A DNA stretch of 5,966 nucleotides from Desulfovibrio sp. UBA2564 (GCA_002340305.1 DDLU01000005.1:1-5966); one strand, 5' to 3'; shown: positions 1 to 5,949, counted from the stretch's first letter. The notes: generated by a model from the letters alone, not told the origin. Numbers and translations: made by a program.

Positions 1-27
1 CAGTGGAATAAATTTATGAACCAGCAA

Positions 28-67
28 AAAAAGCCCCAGCCATAAATAATTATGACCGGGGCTTTTT
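28..67 (-). terminator. Rho-independent terminator of rpmB, bidirectional in form
   Basis: The arms are AAAAAGCCCC (28-37) and GGGGCTTTTT (58-67), a perfect 10-bp stem. Inside it, after a small internal loop, CATAA (41-45) pairs with TTATG (50-54) around an ATAA tetraloop. Read on the minus strand, the GC stem is followed by a run of seven T (complement of 26-32), the classic layout, and it lies 35-75 bp past the rpmB stop. On the plus strand the stem is followed by five T, so it could also stop transcription arriving from the left. Only the fold is seen; termination is inferred. Confidence 0.88.
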
Positions 68-101
68 ACACGACGAATCGTGCGAAAAATGAAAAAGAAG
101 C

Positions 102-314
102 TTAGCTTACTTTTTTCTTAGCTACGGGCTTAACAACAGCGCCGGAGCGGATGCAGCGGGTGCAAGCTTTAATGCTTTTTACTTCACCGCTGGGAAGCTG
201 AGTGCGGACTTTCTGCAGGTTAGGCATGAAACGTCTCTTAGTCTTGTTGTGAGCATGGGAAACGTTATTGCCAGTCTGAGGACCTTTACCGCATATATCG
301 CATACCTGGGACAT
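102..314 (-). CDS. rpmB: 50S ribosomal protein L28 (zinc-binding form)
   Basis: This 70-residue protein is the right length for bacterial L28 (bL28), a small basic protein of the large ribosomal subunit. It opens with the family's C5-x-x-C8-G-K-G-P segment and the basic NxxSHAHNKTKRRF stretch (about residues 16-29), then PNLQKVR (31-37). A second pair, C51-x-x-C54, completes a four-cysteine zinc site, so this is the zinc-dependent (C+) form. The tail is Lys-rich. The start is secure: AAGGAGG lies six bases upstream of the ATG on the minus strand (complement of 321-327). The gene is divergent from the yceD-rpmF-lipid operon and followed closely by a terminator, so it is probably transcribed alone. 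I could not assign its promoter confidently within the 315-496 spacer. Confidence 0.97.
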   Translation of the reverse strand: MSQVCDICGKGPQTGNNVSHAHNKTKRRFMPNLQKVRTQLPSGEVKSIKACTRCIRSGAVVKPVAKKKVS

Positions 315-446
315 GTTGAACCTCCTTAATGGTAGTCACTTTTTTAGATTGCCGGAAAGCGCGAGTCTCCGCAAGGAAAATTGCTCTTCCCGAACAAAAG
401 AGGTATCATTTAAACGCTCGCTCTGGAAAATGCAAGCTCTTTTTCC

Positions 447-474
447 TTGACAGAAGAAAAAAAACTCATATAGG
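447..474 (+). promoter_or_regulatory. Candidate sigma-70 type promoter for the yceD-rpmF-plsX operon
   Basis: A perfect -35 hexamer TTGACA (447-452) is followed after 16 bp by TATAGG (469-474), which matches four of six -10 positions. Transcription would start near 481, leaving a leader of about 15 nt that contains the GAGGAG ribosome site (487-492) and the ATG at 497. The A-rich spacer is typical of strong promoters. This is the best promoter match in the 182-bp divergent spacer. The sequence match is seen; activity is inferred. Confidence 0.55.
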
Positions 475-496
475 AAACCCTTCCGCGAGGAGAAAT

Positions 497-1015
497 ATGT
501 CTGAACTCTGGATTACATTAAATGACATCCCCGAAGAGGGCGAAAACTTTGTTTTCGAGGACCAGAATTTCTGGGCCGAATCATGGAAACAGTATAAAGT
601 AGAAGTCAAACCCGGCGATAAGCTGGTGTCTGAAATCTATATCCTTCCACAGGATAAAGGATGTCTCGTTAGGGGCGGAACCAAGGGTTCCGTATTTATT
701 GCATGCGATAGATGCACGGCAGACTACAAGCACAATATTTCCACCGAATTCGAAGAGTACGAACAGGTTGCAGAAGACGGGGATGATGAAGAATCACCCG
801 TTGTAAAGACCAAAGAAGGACTCAAAATCGATATCGGTGCCCTCCTCTGGGAGCATTTCGTAATGGCACTTCCGGTTAAGCCTCTTTGCAAAGAAGAATG
901 CGAAGGACTTTGCGCCAAGTGCGGAGCTGACCTTAATAAGGGCGGCTGCGACTGCGAAAAAGAAGAGGGCGATCCAAGGCTTGCGGTTTTCCGCAATCTT
1001 AAGATAAAGAACTAG
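497..1015 (+). CDS. yceD: YceD/DUF177 family protein, 23S rRNA accumulation factor
   Basis: From the ATG at 497 this is a 172-residue acidic protein of the DUF177 (YceD) family, which in bacteria and plastids is needed for normal 23S rRNA accumulation and is commonly encoded just before rpmF. The family signature is clear near the C-terminus: ALPVKPLC (124-131), C135, GLCAKCG (138-143), ADLN, then C151-x-C153, ending in DPRLAVFRNL (159-168). A further C70-x-x-C73 pair sits in the mid-domain. The cysteines suggest metal binding, which is inference. The frame stays open upstream to an ATG at 329, adding 56 codons. I reject that start because it has no ribosome site (the preceding bases are pyrimidine-rich and serve rpmB on the other strand) and because the likely promoter at 447-474 would lie inside it. 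GAGGAG at 487-492 supports 497. The molecular activity of the family remains poorly defined. Confidence 0.93.
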   Translation: MSELWITLNDIPEEGENFVFEDQNFWAESWKQYKVEVKPGDKLVSEIYILPQDKGCLVRGGTKGSVFIACDRCTADYKHNISTEFEEYEQVAEDGDDEESPVVKTKEGLKIDIGALLWEHFVMALPVKPLCKEECEGLCAKCGADLNKGGCDCEKEEGDPRLAVFRNLKIKN

Positions 1016-1018
1016 ATT

Positions 1019-1036
1019 CCGGTCCGCACGGATCGG
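1019..1036 (+). other. Short stem-loop between yceD and rpmF
   Basis: CCGGTCC (1019-1025) pairs with GGATCGG (1030-1036) around a GCAC loop, giving seven pairs including one G-U. It is followed by TTTAAAAAAAA rather than a T run, so it does not look like a terminator in either direction. An RNA-processing or stability element in the 51-nt yceD-rpmF spacer is possible. That role is inference. Confidence 0.4.
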
Positions 1037-1066
1037 TTTAAAAAAAACTCTTTAGGAGACTTAGTC

Positions 1067-1246
1067 ATGGCACAGCCGAAAAAGAAAACTTCCAAATCCC
1101 GCAGAAACATGCGTCGTTCCCACGACCACGTAGCAACACCCAACGTAGTATACTGCGAGTGCGGTGAACCCATCATCCCTCACAGAGCTTGCTCTTCTTG
1201 CGGTTCCTACAAAGGTCGTCAGGTAATCAATTCCGAAGATGCCTAA
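1067..1246 (+). CDS. rpmF: 50S ribosomal protein L32 (zinc-binding form)
   Basis: A 59-residue protein that I translated directly, since it is short enough to be missed by length-filtered gene calling. It begins MAQPKKKTSKSRRNMRRSHD, the hallmark basic N-terminus of bL32. A zinc ribbon follows with C30-x-C32 and C42-x-x-C45 (CECGEPIIPHRACSSCG region), then the Y-x-G-R-x-V motif (YKGRQV, 48-53). L32 is a structural protein of the large ribosomal subunit. Length matches the family's usual 56-65 residues. The start is supported by AGGAG at 1054-1058, eight bases upstream. It sits between yceD and plsX as in many proteobacteria, and its last codons overlap the plsX start by 8 bp. All four zinc ligands are present, so it is the C+ form. 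Confidence 0.97.
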   Translation: MAQPKKKTSKSRRNMRRSHDHVATPNVVYCECGEPIIPHRACSSCGSYKGRQVINSEDA

Positions 1247-2264
1247 CATAATACCCCGCATTGCCGTAGATGCCATGGGTGGCGACTACGGTCTTTCGGT
1301 TATAGTTCCCGCTGCGGTTAACGCCGCAAAAACGGGACTCCCGATTACGCTGGTAGGTGATGAGCACATGATCCGGTCCGAGCTTGCAAAGCTTGATACC
1401 GGATCATGTGTTATTGATATTGTCCATGCTTCCCAGGTTGTCACAATGGAAGACAAGCCTGCCGACGCTATGCGCAAGAAGAAGGACTCATCAATTCAGG
1501 TCGCATGCAGACTGGTCAAGGAAGGCAAGGCTGACGGTGTCGTCAGTGCCGGTAACTCCGGGGCTACAGTTGCGTGCGGCATGTTCACCATTGGTCGTAT
1601 CAAGGGTGTCCTGCGTCCGGGTATGGCCGGAATTATGCCCACGGAAAAGAAACCCATGGTCCTGCTTGATGTAGGTGCCAATGTGGATTCCAAACCGGAA
1701 CACCTCTTCCAGTTCGGCCTCATGGCTGACGTTCTGGCCCGTGATGTGCTGGGTTATGAAAACCCGCGCATCGGTCTTTTGACCATCGGTGAAGAGGAAG
1801 GTAAAGGCAACACACTGGTAAAAACTACCTACGATATGCTAAAAAATTCATCTTTGAATTTCATGGGTAATATCGAAGGTCGTGACATTTTTACCGGTGA
1901 TGTTGATGTTGCCGTTTGTGACGGATTCGTGGGCAACGTGGCTCTCAAGCTGGCTGAAGGGCTGGCCCACAGTTTCGGCAGTCTACTCAAAGGCGAACTC
2001 AAGCGTGACATCGTTTCCAAACTGGGAGCCATGCTCGCAATGAAGGCTTTTAAAAGATTCAGTAGACTGTTAGATAAGTCTGAGTACGGCGGAGCTCCAG
2101 TCCTCGGACTGAATGGAATTGTCCTTGTCTGCCACGGTAAAGCCGATTCCCGGGCAGTGGAAAAAGCCATTGAAATGGCTGCCACTTTTGTCAAAAATGA
2201 TGCTGTTGCCCACCTGAAAGAAGGTCTGGCTGCACATAAGGAAATCACCACACCTAAAGCTTAG
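1239..2264 (+). CDS. plsX: Phosphate acyltransferase PlsX
   Basis: PlsX converts acyl-ACP and inorganic phosphate into acyl-phosphate, the acyl donor for the membrane enzyme PlsY, and so feeds new fatty acids into phosphatidic acid. It acts as a peripheral membrane protein. The 341 residues match the family length. Visible family motifs in order are IAVDAMGGD (8-16), SAGNSGA (103-109), LLDVGAN (142-148), NIEGRDI (211-217), CDGFVGNV (227-234) and YGGAPVLGLNG (283-293). The ATG at 1239 lies in the penultimate codons of rpmF, overlapping it by 8 bp. No good Shine-Dalgarno sequence precedes it, so translation is probably coupled to rpmF. The start is right because the VDAMGGD motif follows at the usual distance. 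No defect is seen. Confidence 0.97.
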   Translation: MPNIIPRIAVDAMGGDYGLSVIVPAAVNAAKTGLPITLVGDEHMIRSELAKLDTGSCVIDIVHASQVVTMEDKPADAMRKKKDSSIQVACRLVKEGKADGVVSAGNSGATVACGMFTIGRIKGVLRPGMAGIMPTEKKPMVLLDVGANVDSKPEHLFQFGLMADVLARDVLGYENPRIGLLTIGEEEGKGNTLVKTTYDMLKNSSLNFMGNIEGRDIFTGDVDVAVCDGFVGNVALKLAEGLAHSFGSLLKGELKRDIVSKLGAMLAMKAFKRFSRLLDKSEYGGAPVLGLNGIVLVCHGKADSRAVEKAIEMAATFVKNDAVAHLKEGLAAHKEITTPKA

Positions 2265-2270
2265 TGTAAC

Positions 2271-2295
2271 GTCCTCAAATGTAAATTTGCAGGAC
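2271..2295 (+). other. Bulged stem-loop in the plsX-fabH spacer
   Basis: GTCCTCAAAT (2271-2280) pairs with ATTTG (2285-2289) and AGGAC (2291-2295), leaving a GTAA tetraloop and one bulged C at 2290. This makes ten pairs starting seven bases after the plsX stop. No T run follows, so a canonical terminator is not supported. It could be a 3' stability structure for plsX or a weak attenuator. A TATGAT hexamer at 2307-2312 resembles a -10 box, but only a poor -35 (TTTGCA, 15 bp upstream) goes with it. The rest of the 124-bp spacer shows nothing I can name. Confidence 0.45.
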
Positions 2296-2388
2296 ACAAC
2301 ACCAGTTATGATTTCTTGCGGCCCAAGCTACAGCGGGCGCATCACCCGGAAATTAGCTCCCTTTCCATCCTAAAACAGGAATGGCGCA

Positions 2389-3375
2389 ATGAGTACTTTC
2401 TCACACATCAGGGGCCTTGGTTTCCATGTCCCTGAGCGGCTATACACAAACAGCGATCTTGAAAAATTCGTTGATACCAACGATGAATGGATAACCACCC
2501 GCACCGGAATCAGACAACGTCACGTTGTTAAAAACGAGACATGTCTGGATCTGGCTCATGAGGCATCTTTAAAGGCTCTCAAAGCCGCCGGCATGGAAGC
2601 GGAAGAACTCACCCACATAATCATCGCCACCTTCACCGGCGATATGCCCGTTCCCACCACATCCTGTCTGCTCATGGAGCGGTTGGGTATCAAAAACAGA
2701 GCTGCCATGGACCTCGCCGCGGCCTGCTCCGGTTTTGTATACGCTGTTGAAGTGGCCAGGGCACTCATCAATCTCGATCCCTCTGCTAAAATTCTTGTCT
2801 GCGGTGCTGAAGTTGTCACCAGCCGCGTGAACTGGGAAGACCGTTCCACCTGTGTACTCTTCGGAGATGGTGCCGGTGCTGCGATCATGACTGCCGGAAC
2901 TGACGGCGAATCCGGTAAAGTTCTCGACACCCTCATCCGCGCTGACGGTGGTCCGGGCATGAACCTGACCATTAAAGGAGCTGGTTCTGCTTACCCATAT
3001 AAAATGGGTGATACCGTAGGTGTCGAAAACTTTGTAGAAATGCAGGGACGCGAAATTTACAAACACGCAGTACGTTCCATGACTTCCATCTCCAAGGAAA
3101 TCCTTGAGAGACAAGGGCTGACCATTGAAGATGTAGACGTACTCCTGCCCCATCAGGCCAACATGCGCATCATTGAGGCTGTGGGCAAAAAACTCGGCGT
3201 TCCGCGCGAAAAGGTATTTGCGAATGTGGATAAATTCGGCAACACTTCTGCCGCATCCATTCCCATTGCACTTGCCGATGCAAAGGAATCCGGTTTTATC
3301 AAAGACGGCGATCTGGTACTTCTGGCTACCTTTGGTGGCGGACTCACCTGGGGGTCTTCTTTGATCCAGTTCTAA
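2389..3375 (+). CDS. fabH: Beta-ketoacyl-ACP synthase III (FabH)
   Basis: FabH starts fatty-acid chains by condensing an acyl-CoA, normally acetyl-CoA, with malonyl-ACP to give a beta-ketoacyl-ACP in the cytoplasm. The 328 residues are of standard length. The N-terminal DEWITTRTGI motif (32-41) is intact. The catalytic triad is visible as C113 in LAAACSGF, H255 in LLPHQAN and N285 in KFGNTSAASIP. Other landmarks are FGDGAGA (158-164) and the C-terminal ATFGGGLTWGS (313-323). The start ATG is preceded by ACAGGA (2375-2380) eight bases upstream. An earlier ATG at 2381 is out of frame and reads into a stop at once (ATG GCG CAA TGA). Substrate preference for acetyl versus branched primers cannot be read from the sequence alone. 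fabD, which often follows fabH, is absent here. Confidence 0.97.
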   Translation: MSTFSHIRGLGFHVPERLYTNSDLEKFVDTNDEWITTRTGIRQRHVVKNETCLDLAHEASLKALKAAGMEAEELTHIIIATFTGDMPVPTTSCLLMERLGIKNRAAMDLAAACSGFVYAVEVARALINLDPSAKILVCGAEVVTSRVNWEDRSTCVLFGDGAGAAIMTAGTDGESGKVLDTLIRADGGPGMNLTIKGAGSAYPYKMGDTVGVENFVEMQGREIYKHAVRSMTSISKEILERQGLTIEDVDVLLPHQANMRIIEAVGKKLGVPREKVFANVDKFGNTSAASIPIALADAKESGFIKDGDLVLLATFGGGLTWGSSLIQF

Positions 3376-3410
3376 AGTGGTGTTCCAAAATTCTGTACTT
3401 TAAAACCGAA

Positions 3411-3433
3411 TTTATACAACACTGCTGTATAAA
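3411..3433. promoter_or_regulatory. Operator-like 23-bp palindrome upstream of fabG
   Basis: The half-sites TTTATACA (3411-3418) and TGTATAAA (3426-3433) are perfect 8-bp inverted repeats. Pairing continues inward with CA (3420-3421) and TG (3423-3424) around a central C, leaving one mismatched pair (A3419 with C3425). Such length and symmetry in an AT-rich spacer is typical of a site for a dimeric repressor. TATAAA (3428-3433) within the right arm could be a -10 box, although no good -35 is found 16-18 bp before it. No T run follows, which argues against a terminator. The regulator is unknown. A lipid-responsive factor is only a guess from the location. Confidence 0.5.
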
Positions 3434-3466
3434 AGGTAAAAACAACATTACGCAAACGCGCATGTA

Positions 3467-3497
3467 TGTTTAAACAAATTAATTTAGATTAAATTTG
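3467..3497. repeat. AT-rich nested palindromes in the fabH-fabG spacer
   Basis: TGTTTAAACA (3467-3476) is a perfect 10-bp palindrome. It abuts CAAATT (3475-3480), which is mirrored by AATTTG (3492-3497), and inside that TTAAT (3479-3483) mirrors ATTAA (3488-3492). The octamer TAGATTAA occurs at 3485-3492 and again at 3533-3540, spaced 48 bp. In AT-rich DNA such small symmetries arise easily, so this is weaker evidence than the palindrome at 3411. It may be a binding or bending region before fabG. Confidence 0.3.
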
Positions 3498-3523
3498 CAG
3501 TCAAAGCAGCTTTAGGCTATGAG
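3495..3523 (+). promoter_or_regulatory. Candidate promoter for fabG-acpP
   Basis: TTGCAG (3495-3500) and TATGAG (3518-3523) are 17 bp apart, with three and four of six consensus matches. The start would fall near 3530, about 30 nt before the fabG ATG, a normal leader length. The 185-bp spacer and its palindromes make a second promoter here plausible. The match is modest and could be chance. Confidence 0.3.
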
Positions 3524-3560
3524 ACGCAGGACTAGATTAATTTAACATAGAGGAAAGTAA

Positions 3561-4304
3561 ATGAGTGAACTGCCAAGCACCGCCCTTGTAACGGGCGGTT
3601 CCAGAGGAATCGGAGAAGCCTGCGCCAAGAGGCTCGCCAAAGACGGCTTTGAAGTGATTATCACATACGTAAGCCGCCCCGACGGAGCCGAAAAAGTCTG
3701 CGCTGAAATTGAAGCCGCAGGCGGCAAGGCCCGCTCATTCAAGCTTGATTCTTCTGACCGTGAAGCTGTAACCTCTTTTTTCAAGGAAGAGATCAAAGGC
3801 AAGGTTAAACTGGATGTTCTGGTTAATAATGCCGGAATCACCCGCGACGGCCTGCTTGTCCGCATGAAGGATGATGACTGGGATAAAGTTCTGGACATCA
3901 ACCTTACCGGTGCTTTCACCTGTCTGCGCGAATCCGCAAAGATCATGATGAAGCAGCGTTACGGTAGAATCATCAACATTTCCTCTGTAGTTGGGCAGGC
4001 CGGCAATGCCGGACAGGCCAACTACGTTTCGGCCAAAGCCGGCCTTATCGGGCTGACCAAGGCCAGCGCCATCGAGCTTGCTCCGCGCGGTGTCACTGTG
4101 AATGCCGTTACCCCGGGATTCATTCAAACCGACATGACCGCAGAACTGCCTGAAAAAGTCATGGCGCAGATGATGGATAACATACCGCTGAAAAAACTCG
4201 GCACATCCGCTGATATAGCAAATGCGGTTTCTTTCCTTGCAAAGGATGAATCCGGTTATATCACAGGCCAGACTCTCGCCGTGAACGGCGGGATGTACAT
4301 GTAA
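3561..4304 (+). CDS. fabG: 3-oxoacyl-ACP reductase (FabG)
   Basis: FabG reduces beta-ketoacyl-ACP to 3-hydroxyacyl-ACP with NADPH, the first reduction of each elongation cycle. It is a short-chain dehydrogenase of 247 residues, the usual length. The Rossmann nucleotide motif TGGSRGIG is at 11-18 and NNAG at 89-92. The catalytic tetrad is N114, S142 (in NISSVVG), Y155 and K159 (YVSAK), with spacing identical to the E. coli enzyme. The C-terminus carries the PGFIQTDMT segment and ends in GQTLAVNGGMYM. AGAGGA at 3549-3554 lies six bases before the ATG. The gene follows a 185-bp AT-rich spacer instead of fabD and precedes acpP by 35 bp, so fabG and acpP are probably co-transcribed. The flanking acpP and fabH make the fatty-acid role more likely than one of the many other SDR roles. 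Confidence 0.96.
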   Translation: MSELPSTALVTGGSRGIGEACAKRLAKDGFEVIITYVSRPDGAEKVCAEIEAAGGKARSFKLDSSDREAVTSFFKEEIKGKVKLDVLVNNAGITRDGLLVRMKDDDWDKVLDINLTGAFTCLRESAKIMMKQRYGRIINISSVVGQAGNAGQANYVSAKAGLIGLTKASAIELAPRGVTVNAVTPGFIQTDMTAELPEKVMAQMMDNIPLKKLGTSADIANAVSFLAKDESGYITGQTLAVNGGMYM

Positions 4305-4321
4305 TTAAGAAACACTAAAAT
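4294..4321 (+). promoter_or_regulatory. Weak candidate promoter for acpP
   Basis: TGTACA (4294-4299, inside the last fabG codons) and TAAAAT (4316-4321) are 16 bp apart, with four and five of six consensus matches. The start would fall near 4328, just before the GGAGGGG ribosome site of acpP. acpP often has its own promoter because ACP is needed in large amounts. The leader would be only about 12 nt. Chance is a real alternative in this AT-rich gap. Confidence 0.25.
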
Positions 4322-4339
4322 AATGATTTGGAGGGGACT

Positions 4340-4570
4340 ATGTCCGCAGCTGAAAAAGTAAAAGCAATTATCGTAGACCAGCTTGGCGTATCCGAAGACG
4401 AAATTAAGCCTGAAGCTTCCTTTGTTGAAGATCTCGGTGCCGACTCTCTCGACCTGACCGAACTCATCATGGCTATGGAAGAAGAGTTCGACGTTGAAAT
4501 CGAAGATGAAGAAGCTCAGAAGATCCTCAAAGTTCAGGATGCTATCTCATTCGTAGAAAGCAAGCAGTAG
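4340..4570 (+). CDS. acpP: Acyl carrier protein (AcpP)
   Basis: A 76-residue, strongly acidic helical protein that carries growing acyl chains on 4'-phosphopantetheine. The attachment serine is S36 in the signature EDLGADSLDLTEL (30-42), the usual position. The acidic recognition helix follows (MAMEEEFDVEIEDEEAQ, about 44-60), which docks FabH, FabG, FabF and PlsX. The ATG at 4340 is preceded by GGAGG (4330-4334) with five bases spacing. The frame is open to a TTG at 4328, but that codon overlaps the ribosome site and would add four residues before the conserved start, so it is rejected. The gene lies 35 bp after fabG and is followed by a strong hairpin, consistent with an abundant short transcript ending here. 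Confidence 0.98.
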   Translation: MSAAEKVKAIIVDQLGVSEDEIKPEASFVEDLGADSLDLTELIMAMEEEFDVEIEDEEAQKILKVQDAISFVESKQ

Positions 4571-4598
4571 TCTGATTGCTTACAAGGGTTTTTGAAAA

Positions 4599-4639
4599 GA
4601 GCGCCTTATTGCTCCTCATGGGCGTAAGGCGCTCCTTTT
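4599..4639 (+). terminator. Terminator or attenuator between acpP and fabF
   Basis: GAGCGCCTTA (4599-4608) pairs perfectly with TAAGGCGCTC (4625-4634), a 10-bp GC-rich stem with a 16-nt loop that can itself pair partly. Outside a one-base bulge (C4635), AAAA (4595-4598) can pair with TTTT (4636-4639). The T run is short (CCTTTTGTATT), so termination may be partial. It begins 28 bp past the acpP stop. fabF follows by 50 bp in the same direction, so read-through at a lower level is the simplest model for fabF expression. Confidence 0.75.
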
Positions 4640-4689
4640 GTATTGCCCCCCCAAAAAATAACCCCAACATATTTTACAGGTTTAAATAT

Positions 4690-5928
4690 ATGAAAAGGGT
4701 AGTAGTAACAGGCGTTTCCGCCATCACCCCCATCGGTAACGATATCGATACCAGCTGGGACAACCTGCTCGCAGGCAAATCCGGTATTGCAGAAATCACA
4801 TCTTTTGATGCCAGCGAATTCACCGCCCGCATCGCAGGTGAAGTCAAAGGCTTTGACGCTAAAGAATTCATCCCCCACAAGCAGGCTAAACGCATGGAAA
4901 GGTTCACCCAGTTCGCTGTGGCAGCCAACCAGATGCTTATTGAATCCTCTGGACTCAAGCTTGAAGGGAAAGAGCGCGAACGTGCCGGTGTTGTTATCGG
5001 TGTTGGCCTCGGTGGCCTTGAGACCATCGAGAAGCAGCACGCCAAACTGGTAAAATCCGGTCCAAAAAAAATCACACCTTTCTTCATCCCGATCATCATC
5101 GGCAATATGGCAGCTGGACAGGTTTCCATCTTTGCTGAAGCTCAGGGACCAAACCTGTGCATGTGTACTGCATGTGCATCCGGTACCCACGCTATCGGTC
5201 AGGCATACACCGACATTGTGCTTGACCGTGCCGATGTGATGATCTGCGGTGGTGCTGAATCCACCATCACCCCTCTGGGTTTTGCCGGATTCACCGCCAT
5301 GAAAGCCCTCTCCACACGCAACGATGATCCCGAAACCGCTTCCCGTCCCTTTGATTCCGGACGTGACGGCTTTGTCATGGGTGAAGGGGCAGGTCTCCTG
5401 CTGCTGGAATCCCTTGAGCACGCCCAGAAACGCGGTGCTGAGATTCTTGCTGAAGTTGTGGGCTTCGGTGCATCATCCGATGCATACCACATGACCGCAC
5501 CACCGGAAGACGGCGCAGGCATGGCAAGAGCCATGAACGCTGCCATCCGTGAAGCTAAGATTGATCCTTCTGAAGTTGATCACATCAACGCCCACGGTAC
5601 TTCCACCAAGCTAAACGACTTCTGCGAAACCAAGGCTATCCATAAAGTCTTCGGTGACCACGCAAAAGATATTGCCATCAGCGCAAACAAATCCCAGATC
5701 GGACACCTTCTCGGTGGTGCAGGCGGTGTTGAAGCAGCTTTCGCTGTTAAGACCCTTGTAACCGGAATCATCCCCGGTACTGCAAACCAGATTGAAGCTG
5801 ACCCTGACTGTGATCTCGATTACGTTAAAGAAGGTAAAAGAGAAAAGCAGGTCAACTACGCACTCAGCAACTCGTTCGGCTTCGGCGGAACTAACGGCTG
5901 TATGCTTTTTAAGAAGTTCGAAGGCTAA
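4690..5928 (+). CDS. fabF: Beta-ketoacyl-ACP synthase II (FabF)
   Basis: FabF elongates fatty acids by condensing acyl-ACP with malonyl-ACP, and in its well-studied forms is the synthase adjusted by temperature for unsaturated chains. The protein has 412 residues, standard for the family. The Cys-His-His triad is C162 in CTACASGTHAIG, H302 in INAHGTSTKLND and H339 in SQIGHLLGGAGG, with the conserved lysine K334 nearby. RPFDSGRDGFVMGEGAG (219-235) and the C-terminal NSFGFGGTNG (394-403) are also intact. The frame stays open back to a TTG at 4576, which would add 38 residues translated from the terminator hairpin, so I reject it. MKRVVVTGVSAITPIG is the normal family start. The ribosome site is weak (ACAGG, 4676-4680, nine bases upstream), fitting lower expression than acpP. 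Distinguishing FabF from FabB rests on gene context and the family-like sequence. Confidence 0.96.
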   Translation: MKRVVVTGVSAITPIGNDIDTSWDNLLAGKSGIAEITSFDASEFTARIAGEVKGFDAKEFIPHKQAKRMERFTQFAVAANQMLIESSGLKLEGKERERAGVVIGVGLGGLETIEKQHAKLVKSGPKKITPFFIPIIIGNMAAGQVSIFAEAQGPNLCMCTACASGTHAIGQAYTDIVLDRADVMICGGAESTITPLGFAGFTAMKALSTRNDDPETASRPFDSGRDGFVMGEGAGLLLLESLEHAQKRGAEILAEVVGFGASSDAYHMTAPPEDGAGMARAMNAAIREAKIDPSEVDHINAHGTSTKLNDFCETKAIHKVFGDHAKDIAISANKSQIGHLLGGAGGVEAAFAVKTLVTGIIPGTANQIEADPDCDLDYVKEGKREKQVNYALSNSFGFGGTNGCMLFKKFEG

Positions 5929-5949
5929 TTTGATGCCTCAAGAAAGCCT

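Noticed and set aside
407..435. Possible minus-strand promoter for rpmB (TTGCAT, 17 bp, TAAATG)
   Set aside because: Spacing is ideal but the -10 matches only three of six positions and the leader would be about 85 nt. It is too weak to annotate, though the rpmB promoter must lie somewhere in 329-480.
1061..1276. 71-codon minus-strand frame covering rpmF
   Set aside because: It hides the true gene here, the plus-strand rpmF, whose L32 zinc ribbon and ribosome site are unambiguous.
1829..2251. 140-codon antisense frame opposite plsX
   Set aside because: It has a low-complexity Ser/Pro/Ala-rich translation typical of shadow frames and lies fully within an intact plsX.
2569..3153. 194-codon open frame on the minus strand opposite fabH
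   Set aside because: It is antisense to conserved FabH sequence including the active-site cysteine and has no family resemblance. It is a shadow frame.
4576..4689. 38-residue N-terminal extension of FabF from a TTG codon
   Set aside because: The codons come from the terminator hairpin, there is no ribosome site, and the family normally starts at the MKRVVVTG sequence.
4606..5421. 271-codon open frame on the minus strand opposite fabF
   Set aside because: It runs antisense through the conserved FabF catalytic region and through the acpP-fabF hairpin, shows no recognisable domain, and is explained by the codon bias of the gene on the other strand.
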